Shown: piece after piece, positions 1 to 7,087 of the stretch
Layout: each line of letters begins with the position of its first letter
How positions within the stretch are numbered: position 1 is the first letter of the stretch
Source of the DNA: Sulfurimonas sp.
GTDB taxonomy: Bacteria > Campylobacterota > Campylobacteria > Campylobacterales > Sulfurimonadaceae
Length of the DNA: 15,706 nt
Assembly (NCBI GenBank): GCA_027858865.1
Contig: JAQIBW010000320.1
Coordinates: forward strand, 1-15,706
Direction: 5' to 3'
The notes under the pieces: model-generated
What the model saw: the letters and a program-made list of their open reading frames with translations, nothing else
The model's database searches: none
What the model was told of the DNA's origin: nothing
Position numbers and translations under genes: made by a program

Positions 1-8
1 CATATAGC

Positions 9-1706
9 ATGAAGAAAGAAAATCTTGATAGTTTAATTATAAGCACTAAAAAGCTAAGTATTCTCTATGTCGAAGATGATAAAATTGCTAGAGACTCTAC
101 TGTAAAATTTTTAGAAACATTCTTCTTTAAGATAGATATTGCAGTTGATGGTGAACAGGCCTATGCAAAAAAACATCTCAAAAAATATGACTTAATAATT
201 ACAGATATAAATATGCCAAAGCTCAATGGTTTAGAGCTTATAGAAAAAATTCGTAGAGATGACCATGCTATTCCTATACTAATACTTTCCGCTTATGATG
301 ATAAAGAGTACTTTGTTCAAAGTGTAAAGTTTGGGGTTGATGGATATATCTTAAAGCCTGTAGAGTTAGGACAGTTTTATGTAATAATCTCTAAAATTGT
401 AAAAAGAATAGATCTTGAAAGGTCTCTTTTAGAATATCAAAACAACTTAGAGAAAAAAGTAGAAGAGAAGACAAGAGAGATTAGACATAGATGTTACCAT
501 GAGTTTTACACTGACTTGCCAAACTCTCAAAAACTTCAAGTAGATTTACTCGAAGAAGATTTCAGTTACTTACTTCTTTTGGATATCTCTCACTTCTCTA
601 CCATTAACAAAGAGTATGGAAAAGTTTTTGCAAATCATGTTTTAGTAAAAACTGCCCGTATACTTGAACATCACATTCATAAAAAAGCTAAACTTTACAA
701 GGTTGAATCAGACAGATTTGTTATATTGCTTAAAGACGCTTCTGTTGAGAGTGTTCATGAATACTGTAACCAGATAGCTGCATTTTTTGATAATAAAAAT
801 GTAAAAGTTGATGATGCTGAGCTGCATATAGCATTCAACATCGGTGTTGCAAAAGTTCAAGATGACTCGGCAGAAACTCTCATCAACAGTGAATATGCCC
901 TAGATAAATCAAAAGACTTGGGAAGTAGACACTATGAGATATTTGATGAAGATATAAGCTGCTTTAGAGATGAAAAAGAGGCAGTAAGGTGGCTAAAAAC
1001 AACTAGAACATTGATACTAGAAGATAAGATAGAACCATATTTCCAACCTATACAAGATATTAAAACTGGTGAAATATTTAAGTATGAAGTACTGGCTCGC
1101 GGTATTCTTGGTGATAGAATCATAGCGCCGATATTTTTCATATCACCTGCCGAGAAACTTGGGCTTATTACCTCGATAACTAGAAGCATGATAAACAAAA
1201 GTTTCAAGTTTTTTCAAGATAAAACACACCAGTTCTCTATAAATATAACCGAGAGAGATTTGTTAGAGAACTACATGGCAGATTTTTTAAATGAGAAGAT
1301 GGAGATATACAATATAGTTCCATCTAGGGTTACGTTTGAGATACTTGAAAATATTACTCTTGCTAAAAATAATGCAAAGATTACTGAACAGCTAAACAGA
1401 CTTAGAGATATGGGATTTAAGATAGCAATAGATGATTTTGGCATCGAAAACTCAAACTTTAGCAGACTTTTGGAGATTGATTTGGACTTTATCAAAATTG
1501 ATGGAGTATTTATAAAAAATCTAAAAGAAAATACCAGAAATAGAACTATAACTAAAGCGATAGTAAACCTCTCTAAAACTCTAGGCATAAAAACAATAGC
1601 CGAGTATGTGGAAGATGAAGAAATCTACGATATCATTAAAGACTGTGGTATTGACTATGCACAAGGATATTACATAGGTAAGCCCGAATCTATTTTAATC
1701 AGCTAA
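9..1706 (+). CDS. Response regulator with degenerate GGDEF and EAL (c-di-GMP phosphodiesterase) domains
   Basis: 565 aa, cytoplasmic. Residues about 16-135 form a CheY-like receiver: acidic pocket E22/D23/D24, phospho-acceptor D66 in ITDINMP, S94, and K116 in ILKP. A short coiled coil (about 135-160) leads to a GGDEF-type fold (about 165-315) whose signature is replaced by ESDRF (233-237), so cyclase activity is unlikely. The EAL domain (about 335-560) reads EVL at 360-362. It keeps the residues expected for metal binding and catalysis: E360, N412, E444, D475/D476, K496, E532, and Q552 in QGYYIG. Inferred role: phosphorylation-controlled hydrolysis of cyclic di-GMP, affecting motility or attachment. 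It converges with a histidine kinase gene that may be its partner. Only 8 bases precede the ATG here, so its promoter and RBS cannot be judged. Confidence 0.9.
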   Translation: MKKENLDSLIISTKKLSILYVEDDKIARDSTVKFLETFFFKIDIAVDGEQAYAKKHLKKYDLIITDINMPKLNGLELIEKIRRDDHAIPILILSAYDDKEYFVQSVKFGVDGYILKPVELGQFYVIISKIVKRIDLERSLLEYQNNLEKKVEEKTREIRHRCYHEFYTDLPNSQKLQVDLLEEDFSYLLLLDISHFSTINKEYGKVFANHVLVKTARILEHHIHKKAKLYKVESDRFVILLKDASVESVHEYCNQIAAFFDNKNVKVDDAELHIAFNIGVAKVQDDSAETLINSEYALDKSKDLGSRHYEIFDEDISCFRDEKEAVRWLKTTRTLILEDKIEPYFQPIQDIKTGEIFKYEVLARGILGDRIIAPIFFISPAEKLGLITSITRSMINKSFKFFQDKTHQFSINITERDLLENYMADFLNEKMEIYNIVPSRVTFEILENITLAKNNAKITEQLNRLRDMGFKIAIDDFGIENSNFSRLLEIDLDFIKIDGVFIKNLKENTRNRTITKAIVNLSKTLGIKTIAEYVEDEEIYDIIKDCGIDYAQGYYIGKPESILIS

Positions 1707-3299
1707 AGAGAACTTATTTGGATCTATGGTTATTTTAAACCTAGCCCCTTCCTCTGTATTAAAACATTCAAGAGAGCCTAAGCAGTGATTTTCTATGATG
1801 GTCTTGCTCATATATAGACCAAGACCTGTTCCGCTTTTTTTATCTTTTGTTGAGAAGTAAGGGTCAAAGATCTTTATCATAATTTCGCTATCTATTCCTC
1901 TTGCGTTATCTAAAACTTCAAAGACGGCATCTGTGCCGTGTTTGTATGTTTTTATTTCTATTAGTCCATTACTGATTCCATTTTCTATAATCGCGTCCTC
2001 GGCATTTTTAATCAGATTTAAAATAACTTGCTTAAACTCATTTTCATAGATGCAAAACTCATCTGTGAACTCATTTTGAATACTTAAAATAGTGTCATGA
2101 TCTTGAAGAGATGTTTTGACTATTTGTACAGTATCGTCTATAATATTTTCAAACGTAGTTTTTGTAACAACCTTTGAGTCTTTAAAAAAGTTTCTAAAGT
2201 CATTGATGGTTAGACTTAGATGCTGTGAATATGCCTGAATATCTTTTATCCCGGTTGTAAAAACAAGTTTATCATAATCATCTATGATTAGTTTTAACTC
2301 TAACGATGAAGCAGTCGAGGAGATAGCAGCCAAAGGTTGTCTCCACTGATGAGCAATCATACTTAGCATCTCACCCATTTGAGCCATTTTACTCTGGTTT
2401 AGCATATGCAGTTCTTTCTCTTGAGCCTGATTAATAGCTACTGAGATTTTTTCTTTTAAAGACTTATTTAGACTTTCAAGTTCTTTTTTACTTTTAATGT
2501 CGTGCTCAATAGAGTTGTATTGTAACTTTTCTTGGAGTTCATTATTTACGTTTAGTAAGTCCTTTTCTCTTTTTATTGAAACGTAACTTATGTATAAGAA
2601 TAAAAACAGACCAATAATCGAGACAAAAAACAGTATGTTGTTCCTGACCTCAAGGCTTGAAGCTAAAATCTCATCAAGTGGAGTTATTATTTCTAAAACA
2701 CCTCGCTTATCTCCTACTTTCCATTTATCACTTGCCCATGTTCTCTCTGGATGTGAATTATGACAATCTACACAAGCTTGGTCTGTCATAATATCTGTTA
2801 TAGCAACTCTTAAAACAGGTTTGTTGTCTATAAAATCTTTTTTGATGTAGATTCCATCATCTCTACTTTGTATATATTTAAGTGCTTCTTTTTGAAAACT
2901 GCTTAATTTTCTATCCTTTTTAAAAGCAAAAGGATAGTCACTGTAAAGACTATATTTGACTCTACTGTTGGCACTAAATATATGGCTTAGATCATGAACT
3001 GTGGTTGTGGGAAGAGGAAGAACTCCATCGACACCTTCATGCTTATATGAAAATTTTAAATTTGGTGCATACTTTTTAACATCCTTGACAACAGCATCTA
3101 CATAGTATGCACGGGTTAGCTTCATTTGTTCTGCGGAGGTAATAGAGTTTTTTGTAGCCATATCAATAGAGTTTTTTTCTGTAATATAAGGGATATAGAA
3201 GAAAAGAGTTGCAAAAACGGTGATTGCGGCAAAAATGATAGGTATAATAATTATGCTAGAGAGTATAGTCTTTAGTATAGAATTTATTTGCTTTGTCAT
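1695..3299 (-). CDS. Membrane sensor histidine kinase with periplasmic Tll0287-like (DUF3365) heme-c domain
   Basis: 534 aa. TM1 lies at about 13-37 and TM2 at about 221-241. The intervening periplasmic region looks like a Tll0287-like/DUF3365 sensor and contains one CxxCH heme-c motif (C176-V-D-C-H180). After TM2 comes a coiled coil (about 243-300), then a HisKA-type helix with phospho-acceptor H317 in IAHQWRQP. The ATPase domain has an N box around N428/N432, a G1 box DNARGID (464-470), an F box FDPYF (478-482) and a G2 box SGTGLGL (489-495). No receiver is attached, so it needs a partner; the convergent receiver-EAL protein is the obvious candidate, though this is inference. A heme-c sensor suggests redox, oxygen or NO sensing, but the ligand is unknown. 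The RBS is weak (AAGG, 7 nt before the ATG). Confidence 0.93.
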   Translation of the reverse strand: MTKQINSILKTILSSIIIIPIIFAAITVFATLFFYIPYITEKNSIDMATKNSITSAEQMKLTRAYYVDAVVKDVKKYAPNLKFSYKHEGVDGVLPLPTTTVHDLSHIFSANSRVKYSLYSDYPFAFKKDRKLSSFQKEALKYIQSRDDGIYIKKDFIDNKPVLRVAITDIMTDQACVDCHNSHPERTWASDKWKVGDKRGVLEIITPLDEILASSLEVRNNILFFVSIIGLFLFLYISYVSIKREKDLLNVNNELQEKLQYNSIEHDIKSKKELESLNKSLKEKISVAINQAQEKELHMLNQSKMAQMGEMLSMIAHQWRQPLAAISSTASSLELKLIIDDYDKLVFTTGIKDIQAYSQHLSLTINDFRNFFKDSKVVTKTTFENIIDDTVQIVKTSLQDHDTILSIQNEFTDEFCIYENEFKQVILNLIKNAEDAIIENGISNGLIEIKTYKHGTDAVFEVLDNARGIDSEIMIKIFDPYFSTKDKKSGTGLGLYMSKTIIENHCLGSLECFNTEEGARFKITIDPNKFSLAD

Positions 3300-3315
3300 T
3301 GTCAGCCTTGGGAGT

Positions 3316-3321
3316 ATTATA
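3316..3321 (-). promoter_or_regulatory. Candidate -10 box for the histidine kinase gene
   Basis: TATAAT on the minus strand, ending 16 nt before the kinase ATG at 3299. No good -35 was seen, which is usual for sigma-70 promoters in this phylum. It lies in the 67-bp divergent region shared with the NFACT gene. Confidence 0.5.
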
Positions 3322-3351
3322 TAGTTGCGGTACTTAAAGTTGTTTTATATC

Positions 3352-3360
3352 TGCTAGAAT
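3352..3360 (+). promoter_or_regulatory. Extended -10 (TGCTAGAAT) directly abutting the NFACT gene
   Basis: TG-C-TAGAAT matches the extended -10 pattern TGnTATAAT with one change. It ends at the base before ATG 3361. A transcript starting 6-7 nt downstream would begin at about 3366-3368, on the second ATG (3367). No Shine-Dalgarno-like sequence precedes either ATG. Confidence 0.5.
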
Positions 3361-3366
3361 ATGCTC

Positions 3367-4692
3367 ATGAAGTTATCACACTTAAAACAAATAAAAAACT
3401 ATCTAGAAAAATTTCAAAAAATATCAGCAATTTACAGAGTAAGTGACACAATAATTAAAGTAGTGTTTGACAAAGAAGATGAAATCTTTTTTGAGATGCA
3501 ACGATCTAACTCTAAGATTTTCAAATGTGAGTCATACGCTCGCTCAAAAGTTTACAATGCTCCATTTGATGTACTTCTCTCAAAACGATTTAATCGCGCA
3601 AATATTTTAAGCGTTGAACTTATAAATGAAGATAAGATTTTAAGATTTAAAACTTCTATTAGTTCTGCTTACAAAGAAGAGACAACACTGCTGCAGTTTG
3701 AGTTTACAGGTAAATACACAAATGTAGTCATTTTAGATGAAAATGAAATAGTTCTTGAAGCCCTTCGTCATGTTGATTTATTTTCATCCTTTCGTGAAGT
3801 TAGAGTCGGACAAAAACTTTTAAATGTACCGACTGCCCCATTTGTAGCAAAAGAGTATCCGCTTGAGGATGTAGATAAATTTTTACACGATGAGTATGCT
3901 CAAGATATTGAAGCTAAGCTAGAATCTTTAAAAAAACAGAAACTTTCTCTGCTTGGTAAAAAACTAAAAAAACTGCAGAAGTTATACGGCTCACTTGAAG
4001 ATGAAGAAAAACTAGAAGCTGAGGTAGAGATGTGTCAGCATCATGGAAACTTAGTTTTAGCAAATATCCATAATATTAAGCCATATCAAAAGAGCATAGA
4101 ACTTAATGACTATGATGGAACTCCTGTTAATATAGCGTTTCATAAGGATTTTCACAGCCCTGCCCAAATGGCAAACTCTCTCTTTACTCGAAGTAAAAAA
4201 GCAAAACAAAAAGTTTTGCATCTGCATATAGAAAAAGAGTCTCTTAGCTCTAAAATAGAGCATATGCAACTCTATATGTCAGCAGTACAAGAGGCAAAAG
4301 ATATAGCAAAAATACAACTTCTCTTTCCAAAAAAGGTTCAAGCAAAGAAGATAAAGACAAATGACGCAATTGAAACTTTCTGGATAGAAGGCTATAAAGT
4401 TCAGCTTGGAAAAAATGAAAAAGGCAATGTAGAAGTTCTTAAAAATGCACGCGCAAAAGATATCTGGGTACACATGAAAGATAGATCATCAGCTCATGTA
4501 ATCATCACAACTGATAAGCAAAATATACCTATGAATATCATTGAGGGTGCTGGAAGATTGTGTGTAGATTTTACAATAGCTCAAAAAGATAAGTTTTTGG
4601 TCGATTATACTCCTAGACGAGAAGTGACTATTCAAAATGGTGCGAATGTACTTTATAATAAGTACAAAACCATTGAAATAGACACAAGGTAA
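3367..4692 (+). CDS. NFACT-family protein (RqcH/FbpA-like, historically 'fibronectin-binding')
   Basis: 441 aa from ATG 3367. ATG 3361, two codons earlier, is the alternative; an in-frame TAG at 3355 excludes anything further upstream. An NFACT-N domain spans about 1-170, including GKYTNVVILDE at 115-125. A helical/coiled-coil section runs about 180-310, with SPAQMANSLF at 264-273. An NFACT-R (DUF814) domain fills the C-terminus, with DIWVHMKD at 365-372 and a basic end. In Bacillus, RqcH binds obstructed 50S subunits and recruits tRNA-Ala to add alanine tails. Whether this shorter protein does so is not visible: the position where RqcH has an Asp-Arg pair appears to be D89-K90 here. It heads the cdsA-dxr-tsaD cluster and, from memory, matches the place of Cj1349c in C. 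jejuni. Cytoplasmic; no signal peptide. Confidence 0.88.
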   Translation: MKLSHLKQIKNYLEKFQKISAIYRVSDTIIKVVFDKEDEIFFEMQRSNSKIFKCESYARSKVYNAPFDVLLSKRFNRANILSVELINEDKILRFKTSISSAYKEETTLLQFEFTGKYTNVVILDENEIVLEALRHVDLFSSFREVRVGQKLLNVPTAPFVAKEYPLEDVDKFLHDEYAQDIEAKLESLKKQKLSLLGKKLKKLQKLYGSLEDEEKLEAEVEMCQHHGNLVLANIHNIKPYQKSIELNDYDGTPVNIAFHKDFHSPAQMANSLFTRSKKAKQKVLHLHIEKESLSSKIEHMQLYMSAVQEAKDIAKIQLLFPKKVQAKKIKTNDAIETFWIEGYKVQLGKNEKGNVEVLKNARAKDIWVHMKDRSSAHVIITTDKQNIPMNIIEGAGRLCVDFTIAQKDKFLVDYTPRREVTIQNGANVLYNKYKTIEIDTR

Positions 4693-4778
4693 GAGTTTAT
4701 AACGCCGTCATTGCGAGGAACGAAGCAATCTAGACTTGCCACGCTTCGCTCGCAGTGACAGACACAAGGAGAAGTTAT
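4680..4778. repeat. Direct repeat flanking the palindromic element
   Basis: AGACACAAGG occurs at 4680-4689 and again at 4760-4769. Allowing small gaps, the similarity continues to 4700 and 4778 (AAGAGTTTAT against AGAAGTTAT). The left copy carries the NFACT stop codon and the right copy supplies the RBS of the next gene. It looks like a target duplication around the inserted palindrome, although such a length is unusual and tandem slippage is another possibility. Confidence 0.55.
4701..4759. repeat. Palindromic dispersed-type repeat (REP/MITE-like) in the NFACT-4777 spacer
   Basis: GTCATTGCGAG (4707-4717), a GAA bulge, then CGAAGC (4721-4726) pair with GCTTCG (4743-4748) followed by CTCGCAGTGAC (4749-4759). 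This gives 17 pairs with one G-T wobble, closing a 16-nt loop. It is far more GC-rich than its surroundings. The core GTCATTGCGAG...CGAAGC...GCTTCGCTCGCA resembles short palindromic repeats I recall from many unrelated bacterial genomes. It contains no coding sequence, so any movement would be by a transposase acting in trans. Confidence 0.7.
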
Positions 4779-5091
4779 GGCAATCGGTGCAATAGGAAAT
4801 GCAATTTTTGTAAATCAGATGACTGCCAATGCTTCTTCTATACAAAATGCTCATAATAATCGTGTGGACTTTCAAAACATGGTGGCTCAGGCTGCTGCGA
4901 ATGAAAAAGAAGAAAAAGTTTTGAAGGTTCGTCCTGCAGAAGAGAATCATGAAGTTGATCCTGATCGTGAACATGAAAAAAATGAAGCAGATCAAGAAAC
5001 TGCTAGAAGTAAACATGAAGAGAGTACGGACGAAGAAGAAGAAGAAAAAGAAAGTGAGTTTCCTGTACACAAACTAGATATTAAAGTCTGA
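4777..5091 (+). CDS. Small Glu-rich hypothetical protein
   Basis: 104 aa; not recognised as a named family. Residues 1-42 are Ala/Asn/Gln-rich with a mildly hydrophobic start (MAIGAIGNAIFVNQM) but form no convincing TM segment. Residues 43-98 are highly charged, with a run of Glu near 85-92, and are probably disordered or coiled coil. The RBS AAGGAG (4766-4771) sits 5 nt before the ATG and lies in the right copy of the direct repeat. From memory, C. jejuni has a small coiled-coil protein (Cj1348c) at the same place between the NFACT and cdsA genes, so this may be its divergent counterpart. Function unknown. The biased composition is why it is called with less certainty than its neighbours. 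Confidence 0.75.
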   Translation: MAIGAIGNAIFVNQMTANASSIQNAHNNRVDFQNMVAQAAANEKEEKVLKVRPAEENHEVDPDREHEKNEADQETARSKHEESTDEEEEEKESEFPVHKLDIKV

Positions 5092-5093
5092 TT

Positions 5094-5102
5094 TGGTATA
5101 AT
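5094..5102 (+). promoter_or_regulatory. Extended -10 promoter (TGGTATAAT) for cdsA
   Basis: A perfect TGnTATAAT lies between the stop of the preceding gene (5091) and the cdsA ATG (5120). The predicted start of transcription is about 5108-5109, giving a leader of about 11 nt holding AAAAGGAAG. It suggests that cdsA-dxr-43aa-tsaD can be transcribed separately from the NFACT gene. Confidence 0.65.
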
Positions 5103-5119
5103 CCCTTAAAAGGAAGCTC

Positions 5120-5884
5120 ATGGGATTTTTAAAAGCTCTTAACTCAAGCAAAGAGAGAACTGTTACGGGTCTTGCTCTAATAGCAGTCGTTTTAATTATA
5201 GGTTTTATTGATAATTTTTTTCTAAGGTGGGTGGTTCTTGGTGCTGTCTATCTTGTAGCATTCAAAGAAGCGGTCAAGCTTTTTGAATTAAAAAATGATT
5301 CACTTACTATTTATGCTCTTGGCATCTGGCTTCTTGCAGGTGTTTATCCTTATGGTGACGATCTCTTTGTTTTAGCAGGGGTTGCTTATGCAAGTGCTGT
5401 ATCTTTTAACAAAGAACTGACATGGAACAACTTTTTCCCTTTTATTTACCCAACAGCAGGAATGTTGTTTATATTTACAATGTACCAAGAGTACGGAGTG
5501 ATTTCACTTCTATGGCTTTTAGTTGTTGTAGCAATGACTGATGTTGGAGCTTACGCAGTAGGTAAGAGCATCGGTAAAACACCTTTTTGTGAAACTAGCC
5601 CAAACAAGACGATGGAAGGTGTTGTCGGCGGTATAGTCGTTGCAACTTTTTCGGGTATGTTTGTCGGTCTTAGCATTGTTGATCTAGGTGTTTCTTTTAT
5701 TATCTCTTTTATGGTTGCAACGAGTTCTATCTTTGGAGATCTTTTTGAGAGTTCTTTAAAAAGAGCTGCAGGTGTAAAAGATAGTGGAGACATACTTCCA
5801 GGTCATGGCGGTGCTCTTGACCGTATAGATGGTTACCTGTTTGGTGCTATTGTTATGCTTGTTCTTTTAAGAGGGTTGGTGTAA
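5120..5884 (+). CDS. cdsA: Phosphatidate cytidylyltransferase (CDP-diglyceride synthase)
   Basis: 254 aa integral inner-membrane enzyme. It converts phosphatidate and CTP to CDP-diacylglycerol and pyrophosphate, the branch point for phosphatidylethanolamine, phosphatidylglycerol and cardiolipin. Several hydrophobic segments are visible (about 15-34, 36-48, 64-93, 105-140, 167-205, 236-252). The family signature is complete at 211-238: SSLKR, then KDSGDILPGHGGALDRIDG. Conserved SPNKTMEG lies at 160-167, and MTDVGAY, with D141, at 139-145. The RBS AAGGAAG precedes the ATG. The stop codon TAA (5882-5884) is followed with no gap and in the same frame by the TTG start of dxr, so the two are almost certainly co-transcribed and translationally coupled. 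Confidence 0.97.
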   Translation: MGFLKALNSSKERTVTGLALIAVVLIIGFIDNFFLRWVVLGAVYLVAFKEAVKLFELKNDSLTIYALGIWLLAGVYPYGDDLFVLAGVAYASAVSFNKELTWNNFFPFIYPTAGMLFIFTMYQEYGVISLLWLLVVVAMTDVGAYAVGKSIGKTPFCETSPNKTMEGVVGGIVVATFSGMFVGLSIVDLGVSFIISFMVATSSIFGDLFESSLKRAAGVKDSGDILPGHGGALDRIDGYLFGAIVMLVLLRGLV

Positions 5885-6955
5885 TTGGTATTACTCGGCT
5901 CAACAGGTTCTATAGGTGTAAATACACTTGAAGTCGCTAAAAAGTTTAACATAAGCGTTGAAGTTTTAGTCTGCGGAAAGAATATAGAACTATTAAATAA
6001 GCAGATTTTAGAACACTCTCCAAAAGTTGTAGTCATTGCAGATGCTAGAGACAAACATAAAGTAAATCATTCCAATGTTTTTGTAGGCTCAGATGCTATA
6101 TTAAAAGTTATCCAAGATTCAGAGTCTGAGCTTGTTGTAAATGCACTTGTAGGCTTTTTGGGTCTTCGACCAACTCTTACAGCATTAGACTCAGGTAAAA
6201 AAGTAGCGTTAGCCAATAAAGAATCTCTTGTTGCTTGTGGAAGCTTCATAGATGTAAGAAGAATTCAGCCTATTGATAGTGAGCACTTCGGTCTTTGGTA
6301 CTTGATGCAAGATAGACCAGTTGAGAAAATGATTATCACAGCTAGTGGTGGAGCATTTCGTGACTGGGATATGGCTAAACTTCAAAATGCTACTTTAGCA
6401 GATACTCAAAAACATCCAAACTGGTCGATGGGACAAAAAATAACTATAGACAGTGCGACAATGGTAAACAAGATGTTTGAACTCCTAGAAGCAAGATGGC
6501 TTTTTGGAGAGGGCAAGTATGACGCTATCATCGAGACTAAGTCGCTTATACATGCACTGATTGATTTTAAAGATGGTTCTACTACAGCACACTTCGCTAA
6601 TGCATCTATGCAACTACCAATCGCTTATGCACTTGATGAGAAGATGGATGAAAATATTTTAGGGCATGTTGATTTGTTAAAAGTAGGTTCATTGGAATTT
6701 CGTGAGATAACAACAGATAGATATCCCATCTGGTCTATTCGAGAAGAACTACTGAAAAATCCAGCGCGCGGTGTAGTTGTAAATGCTGCAAATGAAGTTG
6801 CAATAGAGATGTTTATAAATAAAGAGATAGGTTTTATGGATATCAGTAAGACTATCATAGAAGCTTTTGATACCTTTACTCAGATGCCAACTAGCATAGA
6901 TGATGTTTTTGCATTAGATGCGGAAATACGTGATAGACTTGGGAGAAAAGTGTAA
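5885..6955 (+). CDS. dxr: 1-deoxy-D-xylulose 5-phosphate reductoisomerase
   Basis: 356 aa cytoplasmic enzyme of the MEP isoprenoid pathway. It turns DXP into 2-C-methyl-D-erythritol 4-phosphate using NADPH. The NADPH loop GSTGSIG is at 5-11 and ALANKESLV at 108-116. Expected metal ligands are D131 and E133 in PIDSEH and E199. Substrate-site residues include S155 in TASGGAF, H177 in HPNW, and S190, N195 and K196. The start is TTG at 5885: the preceding codon is the cdsA stop in the same frame, and the N-terminus MVLLGSTGSIG is the normal one for the family. AAGAGGG at 5869-5875, inside cdsA, is a suitable RBS. The stop TAA is in turn followed without a gap by an ATG for a 43-aa protein. Confidence 0.97.
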   Translation: MVLLGSTGSIGVNTLEVAKKFNISVEVLVCGKNIELLNKQILEHSPKVVVIADARDKHKVNHSNVFVGSDAILKVIQDSESELVVNALVGFLGLRPTLTALDSGKKVALANKESLVACGSFIDVRRIQPIDSEHFGLWYLMQDRPVEKMIITASGGAFRDWDMAKLQNATLADTQKHPNWSMGQKITIDSATMVNKMFELLEARWLFGEGKYDAIIETKSLIHALIDFKDGSTTAHFANASMQLPIAYALDEKMDENILGHVDLLKVGSLEFREITTDRYPIWSIREELLKNPARGVVVNAANEVAIEMFINKEIGFMDISKTIIEAFDTFTQMPTSIDDVFALDAEIRDRLGRKV

Positions 6956-7087
6956 ATGACTGATCAAATAGACAAAGCTACTAGTGGTGGTGACTTGACT
7001 ACATGGGGCATAATGTTTGGTCTACTTGTAGTTGTGGCTATAGGTTTAGCTATTTGGGACAAAAAAAGTTCTAAGGAAGAGAAATGA
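6956..7087 (+). CDS. 43-aa single-TM small protein between dxr and tsaD
   Basis: The ORF starts with ATG directly after the dxr stop and ends with TGA overlapping the tsaD ATG by 4 bp (ATGA). The sequence has a polar N-terminus (MTDQIDKATSGGDLTTWG), one TM helix (about 18-34: IMFGLLVVVAIGLAIW) and a charged tail (DKKSSKEEK). Topology is probably N-out/C-in by the positive-inside rule. The RBS GGGAG (6941-6945) lies within dxr. The ORF fills the dxr-tsaD gap exactly, which argues that it is real and coupled to both genes. The family is unknown; it resembles small accessory or assembly membrane proteins only in general form. It is easily missed because of its size. Confidence 0.75.
   Translation: MTDQIDKATSGGDLTTWGIMFGLLVVVAIGLAIWDKKSSKEEK

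Noticed and set aside
4707..4759. Rho-independent terminator
   Set aside because: The strong stem has no T-run on either side and its arms look like a dispersed repeat family, so a repeat element fits better, although it may still affect the mRNA.
4708..5070. Minus-strand ORF across the repeat and the small acidic gene
   Set aside because: Its translation is a poly-Phe stretch antisense to GAA/GAG codons plus read-through of the palindrome; no RBS and no protein-like composition.
5551..6249. Minus-strand ORFs over cdsA and dxr
   Set aside because: They are shadows of two highly conserved genes, short and without start signals.
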